From NCBI GenBank assembly GCA_018303625.1, contig JAGVXV010000012.1, positions 1 through 52,036 of the forward strand: a DNA stretch of 52,036 nucleotides, in the 5' to 3' direction. A model generated the notes under the pieces. The model was not told the DNA's origin. It was given only the letters and a program-made list of their open reading frames with translations, and searched no databases. Of this stretch, positions 1 through 8,085 are shown piece by piece. This DNA comes from Candidatus Woesearchaeota archaeon (GTDB lineage: Archaea > Nanobdellota > Nanobdellia > Woesearchaeales > GW2011-AR4). Both the position numbers and the translations under genes were made by a program. The stretch's first letter is position 1. Every line of letters starts with the position of its first letter.

Positions 1-94
1 CCGAGTTTTCAAATAATTCATTCAAGTTTTTTCCATAGGCTTCAAAAGCTATGTCTGCAGTTGCAATTTTCTCAAGGATTTTGTATCGGGACAT
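1..94 (-). CDS. Archease, N-terminal part (cut by window edge)
   Basis: Archease is the small protein cofactor that drives guanylylation and turnover of the RNA ligase RtcB. Only the first 31 codons are present, read leftward from the ATG at 94. They give an N-terminus ending in ADIAFEAYGKNLNELFEN, which matches the archease start: a conserved Asp in a TAD-type motif, then a G-x-x-L-x-E-L-F-E-N helix. The rest lies beyond position 1. It is on the same strand as rtcB and 138 bp downstream of it. An AT-rich TATA-like stretch lies about 15-30 bp before the ATG, so it may have its own promoter. The family is recognised from a short fragment plus its neighbour, so some uncertainty remains. Confidence 0.75.
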   Translation of the reverse strand, partial: MSRYKILEKIATADIAFEAYGKNLNELFENS

Positions 95-232
95 TTTTAA
101 TCATCATATTAATTATTTTTTAAATATTTTTTCAATTGTGCAATATTGGTTATTAAATTTTTACAATAACTCAATTAAAATTTAAAACATTGAATAAAAA
201 TTATTTTAATAAAATAAAAATCCTAAAAAACA

Positions 233-1690
233 CTATCCTTTTATATTCCCAATCGGCTTCAATTGCACAACAGGCTTCGAGATTCCGGCAATTGCCAAAG
301 TTTCAACAACTTCATTTATATTTTTATAAGCAATTCCAGCTTCCTCTGCCAAGCCTGACATTGAAACAGCTTTGACATAAATTCCCCTTTTTTCCATATC
401 TTTCTGCAGGCTTTCACCGTGAACCTGCCTTTTTGCAGCAGTCCTTGACATTGTCCTTCCACTTCCATGCGCTGTTGTTCCAAATGTATCCTGCATTGCT
501 TTTTCTGTCCCAACTAAAAGATATGAGCCAGTTTCCATGCTTCCTCCAATAATAACAGGCTGGCCTGTCTCTTTATACAATTTGGCTAATTCTGAGTGCC
601 CTGAGGGGAAAGCCCTTGTTGAGCCTTTTCTATGAACAACCACTTTCTTCCTTTTTCCATCAACATCATGCTCTTCAATCTTGGCAATGTTATGCGCGAC
701 ATCATAGACCATGTGCAGCTCTAATTCTTCAGCGCTTTTTTTGAAAACTTTGGAGAAGCCTTCCCTTATCCTATGAAGTATAACCTGCCTGTTTGCAAAT
801 GCCATATTGGCTGCGCATGCCATTGCCTTGTAATAATCCTGGCCTTCATTGCTTGAAAATGGGGCGCAGGCAAGTTCGCGGTCATCAGTATAGATTCCAT
901 ATTTTTTCATTGCGCCGTCAAAAATTTTCAAATAATCAGTGCCTATCTGGTGGCCAAAGCCCCTGCTTCCGCAATGCACCATTATAACTATCTGCTCTGG
1001 CGTATGGATTCCGAATTTTTTTGCAATTTCCCCATCAATAATATTTCCTGCATGCGCAACCTGCACTTCAAGGTAATGGTTTCCGGAGCCTAAAGTCCCT
1101 AACTGTTTTATGCCTCTTTCCTTTGCCTTATTGCTTACTTTGCCGGGGTCTGCCCAATCTATCCTCCCATAACCTTCGGTTCTTTCCAAATCCTCTTTCC
1201 AGCCATAGCCATTTTCAACGCACCATTTGCTTCCTTCAAGCATAATCTCCTTGAACTGCTGCTGGCTGGCATCAAGAAATCCTTTGCTGCCCACGCCGGC
1301 AGGGACAATTTTAAACAAAGTGTCAATCAATTCGCGCAGCTTTGGCTGCACATCTTTTATTGTCAGGTTTGTTGTGACAAGGCGCATTCCGCAGTTAATG
1401 TCAAATCCAATGCCGCCTGGGCTTATAACTCCATTATCCAAATCAAAAGCTGCAACGCCGCCAATTGGAAAGCCATAGCCCCAATGCCCGTCAGGCATGC
1501 AGTAGCTGTATTTCTGGATTCCTGGCAGGCATGCAACATTAGTAACCTGTTTAAATACACCTTCGTCCATTTCTTTTAGCAGCTTTTCAGTAGCATATAT
1601 GCGGGCTGGGACCAACATACCCTTTTTGTAAGAAGTTGGTATTTCCCATACTACTTTGTCCACTCTTTTCATTGATGGTAGTTCTGCCAT
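233..1690 (-). CDS. rtcB: RNA-splicing ligase RtcB
   Basis: RtcB is the GTP- and Mn-dependent 3'-5' RNA ligase that joins tRNA exons after intron removal. At 485 aa it has the usual length and no intein. The metal centre is visible: GGIGFDINCGMR near residues 92-102 (Asp97, Cys100), the HCGSRGFGHQIG segment near residue 240, and the guanylylated His in AHGSGRTMSR near residue 405. The start MAELPSMKRVDKVVWEIP is preceded by a strong Shine-Dalgarno (AAGGAGGT) 8 bp upstream. Archease follows on the same strand. The tRNA-Leu gene at 19.3 kb has an archaeal bulge-helix-bulge intron and so supplies a substrate within this window. A divergent promoter region separates it from nrdJ1. Confidence 0.97.
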   Translation of the reverse strand: MAELPSMKRVDKVVWEIPTSYKKGMLVPARIYATEKLLKEMDEGVFKQVTNVACLPGIQKYSYCMPDGHWGYGFPIGGVAAFDLDNGVISPGGIGFDINCGMRLVTTNLTIKDVQPKLRELIDTLFKIVPAGVGSKGFLDASQQQFKEIMLEGSKWCVENGYGWKEDLERTEGYGRIDWADPGKVSNKAKERGIKQLGTLGSGNHYLEVQVAHAGNIIDGEIAKKFGIHTPEQIVIMVHCGSRGFGHQIGTDYLKIFDGAMKKYGIYTDDRELACAPFSSNEGQDYYKAMACAANMAFANRQVILHRIREGFSKVFKKSAEELELHMVYDVAHNIAKIEEHDVDGKRKKVVVHRKGSTRAFPSGHSELAKLYKETGQPVIIGGSMETGSYLLVGTEKAMQDTFGTTAHGSGRTMSRTAAKRQVHGESLQKDMEKRGIYVKAVSMSGLAEEAGIAYKNINEVVETLAIAGISKPVVQLKPIGNIKG

Positions 1691-2007
1691 AGTTTTTTAC
1701 CTCCTTCCTGTTTAATTGATAAATGCGAGCCATTGAGCGAGCCTAAAATGCGTCGCAGACATATTTATTTTTTATTAAATTATAATATTTAAATATATTA
1801 AAACCTATTTTGCGTAGAATTATCCATTCCACGCACACTCTCTGCCAAAGATTTTATGGCGAGTATGCGCTATATTTCCAGAAAGTGTTGTATTTATTTA
1901 AGGCTTTTGATTTTTATTTTATTCAAAATCTATATTTTAAAACTACCTAGAAAATTTATATATTTTATAACCAAAACTTTTATATATAAGTTTAAGTTTA
2001 GTTAAAC
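1691..2007. promoter_or_regulatory. Divergent intergenic region, rtcB / nrdJ1
   Basis: This is a noncoding, very AT-rich gap between two divergent genes. On the minus strand a TATA-like run (1783-1798) could serve rtcB, leaving a leader of about 70 nt with a strong Shine-Dalgarno. On the plus strand TTTTATATATAAG at 1978-1990 is the best TATA box for nrdJ1. An imperfect hairpin (GCGTAGAAT at 1812-1820 against ATTCCACGC at 1826-1834, one mismatch) has no known role. No ORF or tRNA is visible. Confidence 0.5.
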
Positions 2008-2055
2008 ATACAACATCTTGTATATGCAGGATAGGCAACCTACAATATATTGTAT
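2008..2055 (+). promoter_or_regulatory. Tandem NrdR-box-like operators upstream of nrdJ1
   Basis: Two palindromes lie between the nrdJ1 TATA box and its start codon. The first is ATACAACATCTTGTAT (2008-2023, 6-bp arms). The second is TACAATATATTGTA (2041-2054, a perfect 14-bp palindrome) within the 16-mer 2040-2055. Their centres are 32 bp apart, about three helical turns. The second matches the core of the known NrdR box consensus (ACAnAwATATwTnGT-like, AC-w-ATATAT-w-GT), and the 15-16 bp linker is what NrdR sites usually show. The TATA box is at 1978-1990, so the sites would cover the transcription start and fit a repressor. No nrdR gene is in the window, so the regulator's identity is inferred. 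Confidence 0.6.
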
Positions 2056-2094
2056 TTGTTCTTAGCGGTGAAATAAAAATAAGAGGTGCGGAAA

Positions 2095-4644
2095 ATGATT
2101 GCCAAGATAAGGAAAAGGGACGGGAGCATCGTTGATTTTGAAAAAAGCAAGATAGCCGGCGCCATTTTCAAGGCTGCAAGGGCTGTTGGCGGCAAAGACA
2201 GAAGGGAAGCAGAAAGGCTTGCAGACTTTGTTATGATTGAAGTTGAAAATCTTGGCGAGAAAGTTCCATCAGTTGAGGAAATCCAGGATATAGTGGAAAA
2301 AGTTTTAATTGAAAACGGGCATGCTGTTACAGCAAAAGCTTACATCCTTTACAGGCAGGAAAGATCAGCGCTGAGAGAGCAAAAAATGCTTGTTCTGGAA
2401 AAAGACAATTTAGATGATGTTGACAAGGAATTTGATATGAATGCTCTGCGGGTTTTAAAGTCAAGATACCTAAAGAAGGATGAAAGCGGCAAATTGATAG
2501 AAACCCCGAAGCAGTTATTTACGAGGGTTGCGGTGCATACGGCTCTGCCGGATATTTTCTATGATGAAAAGATTTTTGACAAGGAGGCAAAGCAGAGAGC
2601 CTTTGAAATTGAAGAATTTAATGCTGATGAATACGATGAAAAATTCTCCATCGGGAAGTATAAGCTGAACCAATACCATATGGACGGCGTAAGAAGGCTT
2701 TACGAAAGGATGAACAGAAACAAGCAGATGAAGGTTTCCTGGAGCCAGTTCATGGATTTGCTTGATAAGGGATATTTCAATAAATACGAGAAAAGCGTTG
2801 AAGAATTTTACGAACTAATGACCAAGAGGAAATTCATGCCTAATACTCCGGCAATAGCGAATTTCGGGAATGCGCTTGGCATGGGCTCGGCTTGTTTTGT
2901 ACTTGATGTTCCTGATAGCATAGAAGGCATTATGGAAACCCTGAAAAATACGGCCGTTGTTTTTAAGGCAGGCGGCGGGATGGGCTATAATTTCTCAAAG
3001 CTCAGGCCTGAAGGGGATTTTGTATCAACAACAGGGGGCGTTGCTTCAGGGCCAATAAGCTTCATGCGCCTGTTTGACACAATGACTGAAGTGATTAAGC
3101 AGGGCGGAATAAGGCGCGGCGCAAACATGGGCATTTTAAACAGCAACCATCCCGACATTGAAAAATTCATAACGGCAAAAGATGGCAACAAGGCATTGCG
3201 CAATTTTAATATTTCAATCCTGATAATGCCGGATTTCTGGGACTGCTATAACAACAACAAGCCTTACCATTTAATAAACCCAAGGAATGGCAAGGTTGTA
3301 AAAACAGTCGACCCGAAAGCATTGTTTGACAAGGTTGTTTACCAGGCATGGGAAAGCGCTGAGCCAGGCGTGATATTCTTTGACACTGTGAACAAATATA
3401 ATCCTTTCTATGACTATTTGGGGCCCATAGTGACAACAAACCCCTGCGGTGAAGTTTTATTGTACCCTAACGAGCCGTGCAACCTTGGAAGCATTAACGT
3501 ATGGGCTTTTGCAAAAGAGGATGACAACGGCAATGTTTACTATGACTGGAATGGCTTAAAGGATGCCATATTCAAATGCACTAAGTTTTTGGACAATGTA
3601 ATTGACGTGAATAAATTCCCGTTGAAGCAGATTGAGGAAATGAGCCTGGCAACAAGGAAAATCGGCTTGGGAGTTATGGGTGTAGGCGACTTGTTGTACG
3701 AGCTAAGGATACCATACAACACGGAAGAGGGCAGGGAATTCATGGAAAAACTGATGCAGTTCATTGCCTACTATTCCAAAGTTGAAAGCGTTGAGCTTGC
3801 AAAACAAAGAGGAATTTTGCCATATTTCAATAAAAGCTTTTACAAGGAAGGCATAATGCCTTTCAGGGGCTTTGAATTGAGAAATGAATGGGATTTTGAC
3901 TGGGACAGGCTAAGCGACGATACAAGGAGGTATGGTGTAAGGAACGGCTATACAACAATTATAGCCCCGACAGGAAGCATTTCAATGATAGCTGGTTGCA
4001 GCTCTGGCATGGAGCCAGTATATAGCCTGGCTTTTGAGAAAAATGTGAAAGTTGGAAGCTTTTACTATGTTGACCCTGCTTTTGAAAGGGCGATGAGGAA
4101 AGAGGGGCTTTACTCTGAAAGGCTTATGGAAAAAATCAGCAACAACGGCGGCTCTGTGCAGGGCATAGAAGAAATCCCTGAGAAATTGCAGAAAGCGTTT
4201 GTAACAGCGCTAAATACAACTCCAGAAGACCATATAAGGGCGCTTGCAAGTTTCCAGAAATGGGTTGACAGCTCGATTTCAAAAACAAACAACTTTCCGG
4301 CTGATGCTACAATAGAGCATATGAAGGAAAGCTATATTCTGGCTTACGAGCTTGGCTGCAAGGACGTGACTGTATTCAGGGACACAAGCATCAAGGACCA
4401 GGTTCTGGTTGCGCCGAAGAAGAAAGAGGCAAAAGCTGATGTTGAGGCTAAGAAAGAAGCCGTGCAGAAGGCAAAGGCAGCTATCGAGAGGGAAAGCGAG
4501 AGCGGGACTTTGGTTATGGAAAGCGGCAGGGACATTCCCACAAAGAAAATAGCTTTCAAGGAATGCCCGCAGTGCCACGGCAAAGTTGAGCTGAAGGAAG
4601 GCTGCGTTACATGCGTGGAATGCGGATGGGGAATATGCATGTGA
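2095..4644 (+). CDS. nrdJ: Adenosylcobalamin-dependent ribonucleoside reductase (class II), complete
   Basis: Reduces ribonucleotides to deoxyribonucleotides using a radical from coenzyme B12. The 849-aa protein begins with an ATP-cone (residues 1-95, MIAKIRKRDGSIVDFEKSKI), the allosteric on/off domain. The catalytic barrel follows, with redox Cys267 (GSACFVLDV), thiyl-radical Cys451 (NPCGE), second redox Cys462 (EPCNLGS) and PTGSISMIAGCSSG near residue 630. The C-terminus has six cysteines (824, 827, 837, 840, 843, 848) in CxxC pairs, as expected for a tail that passes electrons from thioredoxin. A Lys/Glu/Ala-rich linker precedes the tail. I chose the ATG at 2095 over the in-frame GTG at 2086 because GAGGTG at 2083-2088 then serves as the ribosome binding site. 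Confidence 0.96.
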   Translation: MIAKIRKRDGSIVDFEKSKIAGAIFKAARAVGGKDRREAERLADFVMIEVENLGEKVPSVEEIQDIVEKVLIENGHAVTAKAYILYRQERSALREQKMLVLEKDNLDDVDKEFDMNALRVLKSRYLKKDESGKLIETPKQLFTRVAVHTALPDIFYDEKIFDKEAKQRAFEIEEFNADEYDEKFSIGKYKLNQYHMDGVRRLYERMNRNKQMKVSWSQFMDLLDKGYFNKYEKSVEEFYELMTKRKFMPNTPAIANFGNALGMGSACFVLDVPDSIEGIMETLKNTAVVFKAGGGMGYNFSKLRPEGDFVSTTGGVASGPISFMRLFDTMTEVIKQGGIRRGANMGILNSNHPDIEKFITAKDGNKALRNFNISILIMPDFWDCYNNNKPYHLINPRNGKVVKTVDPKALFDKVVYQAWESAEPGVIFFDTVNKYNPFYDYLGPIVTTNPCGEVLLYPNEPCNLGSINVWAFAKEDDNGNVYYDWNGLKDAIFKCTKFLDNVIDVNKFPLKQIEEMSLATRKIGLGVMGVGDLLYELRIPYNTEEGREFMEKLMQFIAYYSKVESVELAKQRGILPYFNKSFYKEGIMPFRGFELRNEWDFDWDRLSDDTRRYGVRNGYTTIIAPTGSISMIAGCSSGMEPVYSLAFEKNVKVGSFYYVDPAFERAMRKEGLYSERLMEKISNNGGSVQGIEEIPEKLQKAFVTALNTTPEDHIRALASFQKWVDSSISKTNNFPADATIEHMKESYILAYELGCKDVTVFRDTSIKDQVLVAPKKKEAKADVEAKKEAVQKAKAAIERESESGTLVMESGRDIPTKKIAFKECPQCHGKVELKEGCVTCVECGWGICM

Positions 4645-4684
4645 TTTTTTGAATTCTTTTTTGGCTTATTTTGTGCAATAATCA

Positions 4685-4725
4685 AGGCGAGAAAACCATT
4701 AGTCGTAGTAGTGAGGCGAGAAAAC
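4685..4725. repeat. 12-bp direct repeat AGGCGAGAAAAC, two copies
   Basis: The 12-mer AGGCGAGAAAAC occurs at 4685-4696 and again at 4714-4725, a 29-bp period, in the short gap between nrdJ1 and the converging toxin gene. Only two copies exist, so this is not an array. Function unknown. Confidence 0.5.
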
Positions 4726-4731
4726 TTATTC

Positions 4732-5127
4732 TCATATTTTATTGAATTCTTCAGGAGTTATTATTTTAATTCCCCTAAATCCTTTTAATTTTAACAAATG
4801 TTTATCTTGTGTAACTATGTAATCTGCATTTCCAGCAACAGCAGTTTCAATGAAAATGTTGTCTTTTGGATCGTCTTTGACTATGCTTATTTTCTCCTTC
4901 GGCTCTACAATAATAGAATTTCTTACAATCAAATCAACCCATTCTTTAATCATATCATCCGAAAGCTTGATTTTAAAGTCTTTGAGAACTTTTATTATTT
5001 CTGAAACTGCTTCCAATGAGGTTACTAGTGTAAATTTCCCTTCTTTCCAGTTGAGTATGACTTTATTAGAGGCACCTTTCCAAAAGATTCCAGAAATAAA
5101 GACATTTGTATCCAGAATCGTCTTCAT
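4732..5127 (-). CDS. PIN-domain toxin of an AbrB/PIN toxin-antitoxin pair
   Basis: This is probably an endoribonuclease toxin. The 131-aa protein begins MKTILDTNVFISG, the PIN-domain first acidic motif (Asp6, Asn8). A central acidic region follows, then DPKDNIFIETAVAGNADYIV near residues 86-105 with the conserved D-x-x-F-x-E and the final NADYIVTQDKHLL. This matches the PIN family annotated as putative toxin-antitoxin toxins (COG1569-like) rather than classical short VapC. Its ATG overlaps the antitoxin stop by 4 bp (ATGA), which indicates translational coupling. The pair points opposite to the flanking reductase genes. Whether it acts as a toxin here is inferred from family and layout. Confidence 0.85.
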   Translation of the reverse strand: MKTILDTNVFISGIFWKGASNKVILNWKEGKFTLVTSLEAVSEIIKVLKDFKIKLSDDMIKEWVDLIVRNSIIVEPKEKISIVKDDPKDNIFIETAVAGNADYIVTQDKHLLKLKGFRGIKIITPEEFNKI

Positions 5128-5381
5128 TTCCTAGCTCTCTTGATAGCACTTTCAACATCAGCTTTTGTTATACCACTATCCTTTGCGAATTGCTGTGTTT
5201 TTTGGAGCAATTTATCAAAGTTTTTGAAGGAAGGCATGGTTACTTTTTTCAAAATAACCGTATCTTCTTCCCCTACAACAACAAATTTTTCTCCTTCCTT
5301 TAAGCCAAGCTGCTCCCTTATGCCCAAAGGTATAACTACTTGACCTCTTGAACTCATGCTTGTTATTTCCAGTTTTTCCAT
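5124..5381 (-). CDS. AbrB/MazE-type antitoxin
   Basis: This is the DNA-binding antitoxin of the downstream PIN protein. Its 85 residues open with a SpoVT/AbrB swapped-hairpin domain (residues 1-45: SSRGQVVIPLGIREQLGLKE, then EKFVVVGEEDTVILKK). A helical C-terminal tail rich in Lys and Arg (residues 50-85) is the usual toxin-neutralising segment. A clean AAGGAGG lies 8-14 bp before the ATG and a TATA box precedes it. Two palindromes in the promoter (separate entry) suggest autorepression. Confidence 0.88.
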   Translation of the reverse strand: MEKLEITSMSSRGQVVIPLGIREQLGLKEGEKFVVVGEEDTVILKKVTMPSFKNFDKLLQKTQQFAKDSGITKADVESAIKRARK

Positions 5382-5397
5382 TTTGTTTGCCTCCTTA

Positions 5398-5429
5398 ATA
5401 AGAATATCTTATCAGTAAGAGTATCTTAT
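5398..5429 (-). promoter_or_regulatory. Tandem palindromic operators of the toxin-antitoxin promoter
   Basis: ATAAGAATATCTTAT (5398-5412, 6-bp arms) and GTAAGAGTATCTTAT (5415-5429, 5-bp inner arms) are near copies with centres 17 bp apart. They lie just downstream of the minus-strand TATA box (TTTATATATAAG, 5424-5435) and just upstream of the Shine-Dalgarno. The position fits binding by the AbrB antitoxin, alone or with its toxin, to repress the operon. Confidence 0.55.
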
Positions 5430-5568
5430 ATATAAATGTTGTGAATTTATTGACGTTTTTCCCAGAAAATTATTGTGTTTAACAATTATTCATGGCATAT
5501 CTCAAGCCAATGCTTTTTAACCATCAAAAACAACAAAAATTAAAAACAGCCATTGCTTAGTTATTAAA

Positions 5569-6183
5569 ATGGTCACTAAAATCCGGAGGAAGATTATTGT
5601 AGAAGGTGATGAAAACAAGGAGCATCTGGGGCTTGTCCACATCATAACTGGGGATGGCAAAGGGAAGACAACAGCAGCAATAGGCCTAGCTGTCAGGGCG
5701 TTGGGAAGCAACCTAAGGATTTACATGATACAATTCTTAAAATCGGGAACAACAGGCGAATTGTTTACTATACAGAAATATCTGCCCGGAATGAATATCA
5801 TACAATTTGGCGTTGATGCTGTAAGGGAGAGGCAGCAAAAGCTGGACGAATTCACGGACAAGGGAAGCAAATTCACCTTTAATCCTGATGAGGAAGAAAG
5901 GGAAGCTGCATTAATGGGGTTTGAGCACGCAAAAAAAATAATAAATTCCAAAGAGTATGATTTAGTTATTTTAGATGAAATCAATGTTGTACTGGATAAG
6001 GGGCTGATACCCATAAATGAAGTCCTTGAGCTGATAAAAAATCATGGGAACGTTGAAATGGTTTTTACTGGAAGGGACGCGCCTAAGGAAATAATTGACG
6101 CAGCAGATTACGTCAATGTCGTGCAAAAGGTAAAAAACCCCTGGGATAAGGGCATAAAGGCAAGGAAAGGGATTGAGTTTTAA
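5569..6183 (+). CDS. cobO: Cob(I)alamin adenosyltransferase, CobA/CobO type
   Basis: Transfers the 5'-deoxyadenosyl group from ATP to reduced corrinoid, giving the adenosylcobalamin that class II reductases need. The 204-aa protein has the family's unusual P-loop (GDGKGKTTAAIGLAVRA, residues 28-44), the MIQFLKSG segment near 53-60, and YDLVILDEINVVLDKGLI near 128-145 with the Walker-B-like LDE. The end EMVFTGRDAPKEIIDAADYV is also typical. It runs directly into nrdJ2: the stop at 6181-6183 is 1 nt before the nrdJ2 ATG. The two are therefore surely co-transcribed, tying cofactor supply to cofactor use. The start has no strong Shine-Dalgarno. Confidence 0.95.
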   Translation: MVTKIRRKIIVEGDENKEHLGLVHIITGDGKGKTTAAIGLAVRALGSNLRIYMIQFLKSGTTGELFTIQKYLPGMNIIQFGVDAVRERQQKLDEFTDKGSKFTFNPDEEEREAALMGFEHAKKIINSKEYDLVILDEINVVLDKGLIPINEVLELIKNHGNVEMVFTGRDAPKEIIDAADYVNVVQKVKNPWDKGIKARKGIEF

Positions 6184-6184
6184 G

Positions 6185-8062
6185 ATGCCAAAACTAAAAC
6201 TGAGCGAAAACGCAAAATTAATCCTTGAAAAAAGATACCTGAAGAAGGATGCAAGGGGCAGGGTAATTGAAAAGCCGGAAGATATGTTCAAAAGGGTTGC
6301 CGAAAACATTGCCATGACGGATGCAAAGCATCTGTTAAAGGATGAAATTGAAAATTTAATGCAAAAGAGCAATAAGGAATATTTTGAAATAGTTAAGCTG
6401 CAGTCATTTAAAAAATTATTGAATAAAAACAGAAAAGCTAAAAATAAAATAAAAAAAACTGAAAGAGAATTTTACAATTTAATGGCTTCTCTCGATTTTT
6501 TGCCTAACTCTCCAACATTATTTAATGCGGGCAGAGAGCTTCAACAATTAGCTGCTTGTTTTGTATTGCCTGTTGAAGACAATTTAGACGATATCTTCAA
6601 GGCCTTGTATTACGCGGCAAAGATTGCGAAAACAGGCTCAGGAACTGGGTTTAATTTTTCCAAGCTGAGACCGAGAAACGATGTTATAAAGTCAGTTACC
6701 GGCTTTTCCTCAGGGCCCTTGAGCTTCATGAAAATGTTTGATTCGGTTACAGAGCAGATCAAGCTTGGAGGCCTGAGAAGAGGGGCCTTGATGGGAATCT
6801 TAAGAGTCGACCATCCCGATATTGAGGAGTTTATAACAATAAAGAACAGGGAAGAAAAGGCATTGGAAAATTTTAACATTTCTGTTGCTGCAACGCATAA
6901 ATTCATGGATGCTGTAAGGCGGGACGGGGATTACTGGCTGATAAACCCCAGAAACAATAAAAAAGTTGCGAAAGAAAATGCAAACAGGATTTTCAACTTG
7001 ATGTGCGAGATGGCATGGAGGAATGGCGACCCCGGAATAATATTCATTGACAGGATAAATGAGAATAATCCAACCCCTGCCTTGGGAGGGATAGAATCAA
7101 CTGACAGCTGCGGCGAGCAGCCTTTATTGCCGTATGAAAGCGCCAATCTAGGCTCTATCAACTTATCTAATTTCGTTAAAAATAAAAAAATTGATTTTGG
7201 CAGATTGGGGAAAGTGGCTCATAAGGCAGTCCATTTCCTTGACAATGCAATTGACATGTGCAACTATCCTGCCGATGAGACAAAAAAAATTGTAAAGCAA
7301 AACAGGAAAATCGGCTTGGGCATAATGGGCTTTGCCGATATGCTGATCAAGCTCGAGATTCCCTACGACTCTGAAAATGCAATTAATATTGCAGACAAAT
7401 TAATGGCTTTTATAAGAAAAGAGGCTGACAACGCATCTGCCAGTCTGGCAAAGGAAAGGGGCTTTTTTCCAAGCTGGGAAAACAGCATTTACAACAAAAA
7501 GAGCAGGCATTTCAGAAAAAAGCATTTAGCCCTGAGGAATGCAACAAGGCTTACATTGGCTCCAACGGGGACAATAAGCATTATAGCAAACTGCTCTTTC
7601 GGCATAGAGCCTTTATTTGCGCTTAGCTACCTTAGGACAATACATGATGGCAGGGAGCTTTACATAATAAACGAGAAATTAAAGGAAGTGCTGGCAAAAA
7701 GAAAGATTTACAGCGAAGAGCTGATGAGAAAAATTGTGAGGCAGGGCTCTGTGAGGAATATAGAAGAGATTCCTGATGACATAAAGAAAAAATTTGTCGT
7801 GAGCTACGAGATACTGCCCCAGTACCATGTAAGAATGCAGGCTGCATTCCAGAGGCATGTGGACAATGCGGTTTCAAAAACAGTCATCCTGCCGAAATTC
7901 GCAAATGCCGATGATGTCAGGAAAACCTATCTGATGGCTTATGAGCTTGGATGCAAAGGCATCTCAATTTACAGGTATGAAAGCAGGAAAGACCAGGTTT
8001 TGTATCTGAAAAACATCAAGGACCAGCAGGCAAACCTGACAAACTGGCTGAGGCATTTGTGA
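6185..8062 (+). CDS. Class II ribonucleotide reductase paralogue lacking one redox cysteine
   Basis: Homologous to the catalytic barrel of NrdJ1 (625 aa), without ATP-cone. Conserved parts include CFVLPVEDN (Cys125), GSGTGFNFSKLRPR, GGLRRGALMGIL, DSCGEQPLLPYESANLGSIN and APTGTISIIANCSFG. Cys309 is the expected thiyl-radical residue. The position 11 residues later, Cys462 in NrdJ1, is Ala320 here, so the active-site disulfide of normal class II enzymes cannot form. The C-terminal CxxC tail is also absent: the protein ends LTNWLRHL. Both losses concern thiol-based reduction, so it may use another reductant, as formate-using class III enzymes do, or catalyse something else (inference). I chose the ATG at 6185 over the TTG at 6173, which overlaps cobO. 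Confidence 0.9.
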   Translation: MPKLKLSENAKLILEKRYLKKDARGRVIEKPEDMFKRVAENIAMTDAKHLLKDEIENLMQKSNKEYFEIVKLQSFKKLLNKNRKAKNKIKKTEREFYNLMASLDFLPNSPTLFNAGRELQQLAACFVLPVEDNLDDIFKALYYAAKIAKTGSGTGFNFSKLRPRNDVIKSVTGFSSGPLSFMKMFDSVTEQIKLGGLRRGALMGILRVDHPDIEEFITIKNREEKALENFNISVAATHKFMDAVRRDGDYWLINPRNNKKVAKENANRIFNLMCEMAWRNGDPGIIFIDRINENNPTPALGGIESTDSCGEQPLLPYESANLGSINLSNFVKNKKIDFGRLGKVAHKAVHFLDNAIDMCNYPADETKKIVKQNRKIGLGIMGFADMLIKLEIPYDSENAINIADKLMAFIRKEADNASASLAKERGFFPSWENSIYNKKSRHFRKKHLALRNATRLTLAPTGTISIIANCSFGIEPLFALSYLRTIHDGRELYIINEKLKEVLAKRKIYSEELMRKIVRQGSVRNIEEIPDDIKKKFVVSYEILPQYHVRMQAAFQRHVDNAVSKTVILPKFANADDVRKTYLMAYELGCKGISIYRYESRKDQVLYLKNIKDQQANLTNWLRHL

Positions 8063-8085
8063 TATAAAATAATAAAAAAATAAAA

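Noticed and set aside
4685-4725. CRISPR-like repeat
   Set aside because: Only two 12-bp copies occur, with no further units and no cas genes.
5472-5486. NrdR-like palindrome before cobO
   Set aside because: ATTGT-gttta-ACAAT has reversed arms compared with NrdR boxes, only one copy is present, and the spacing pattern is missing.
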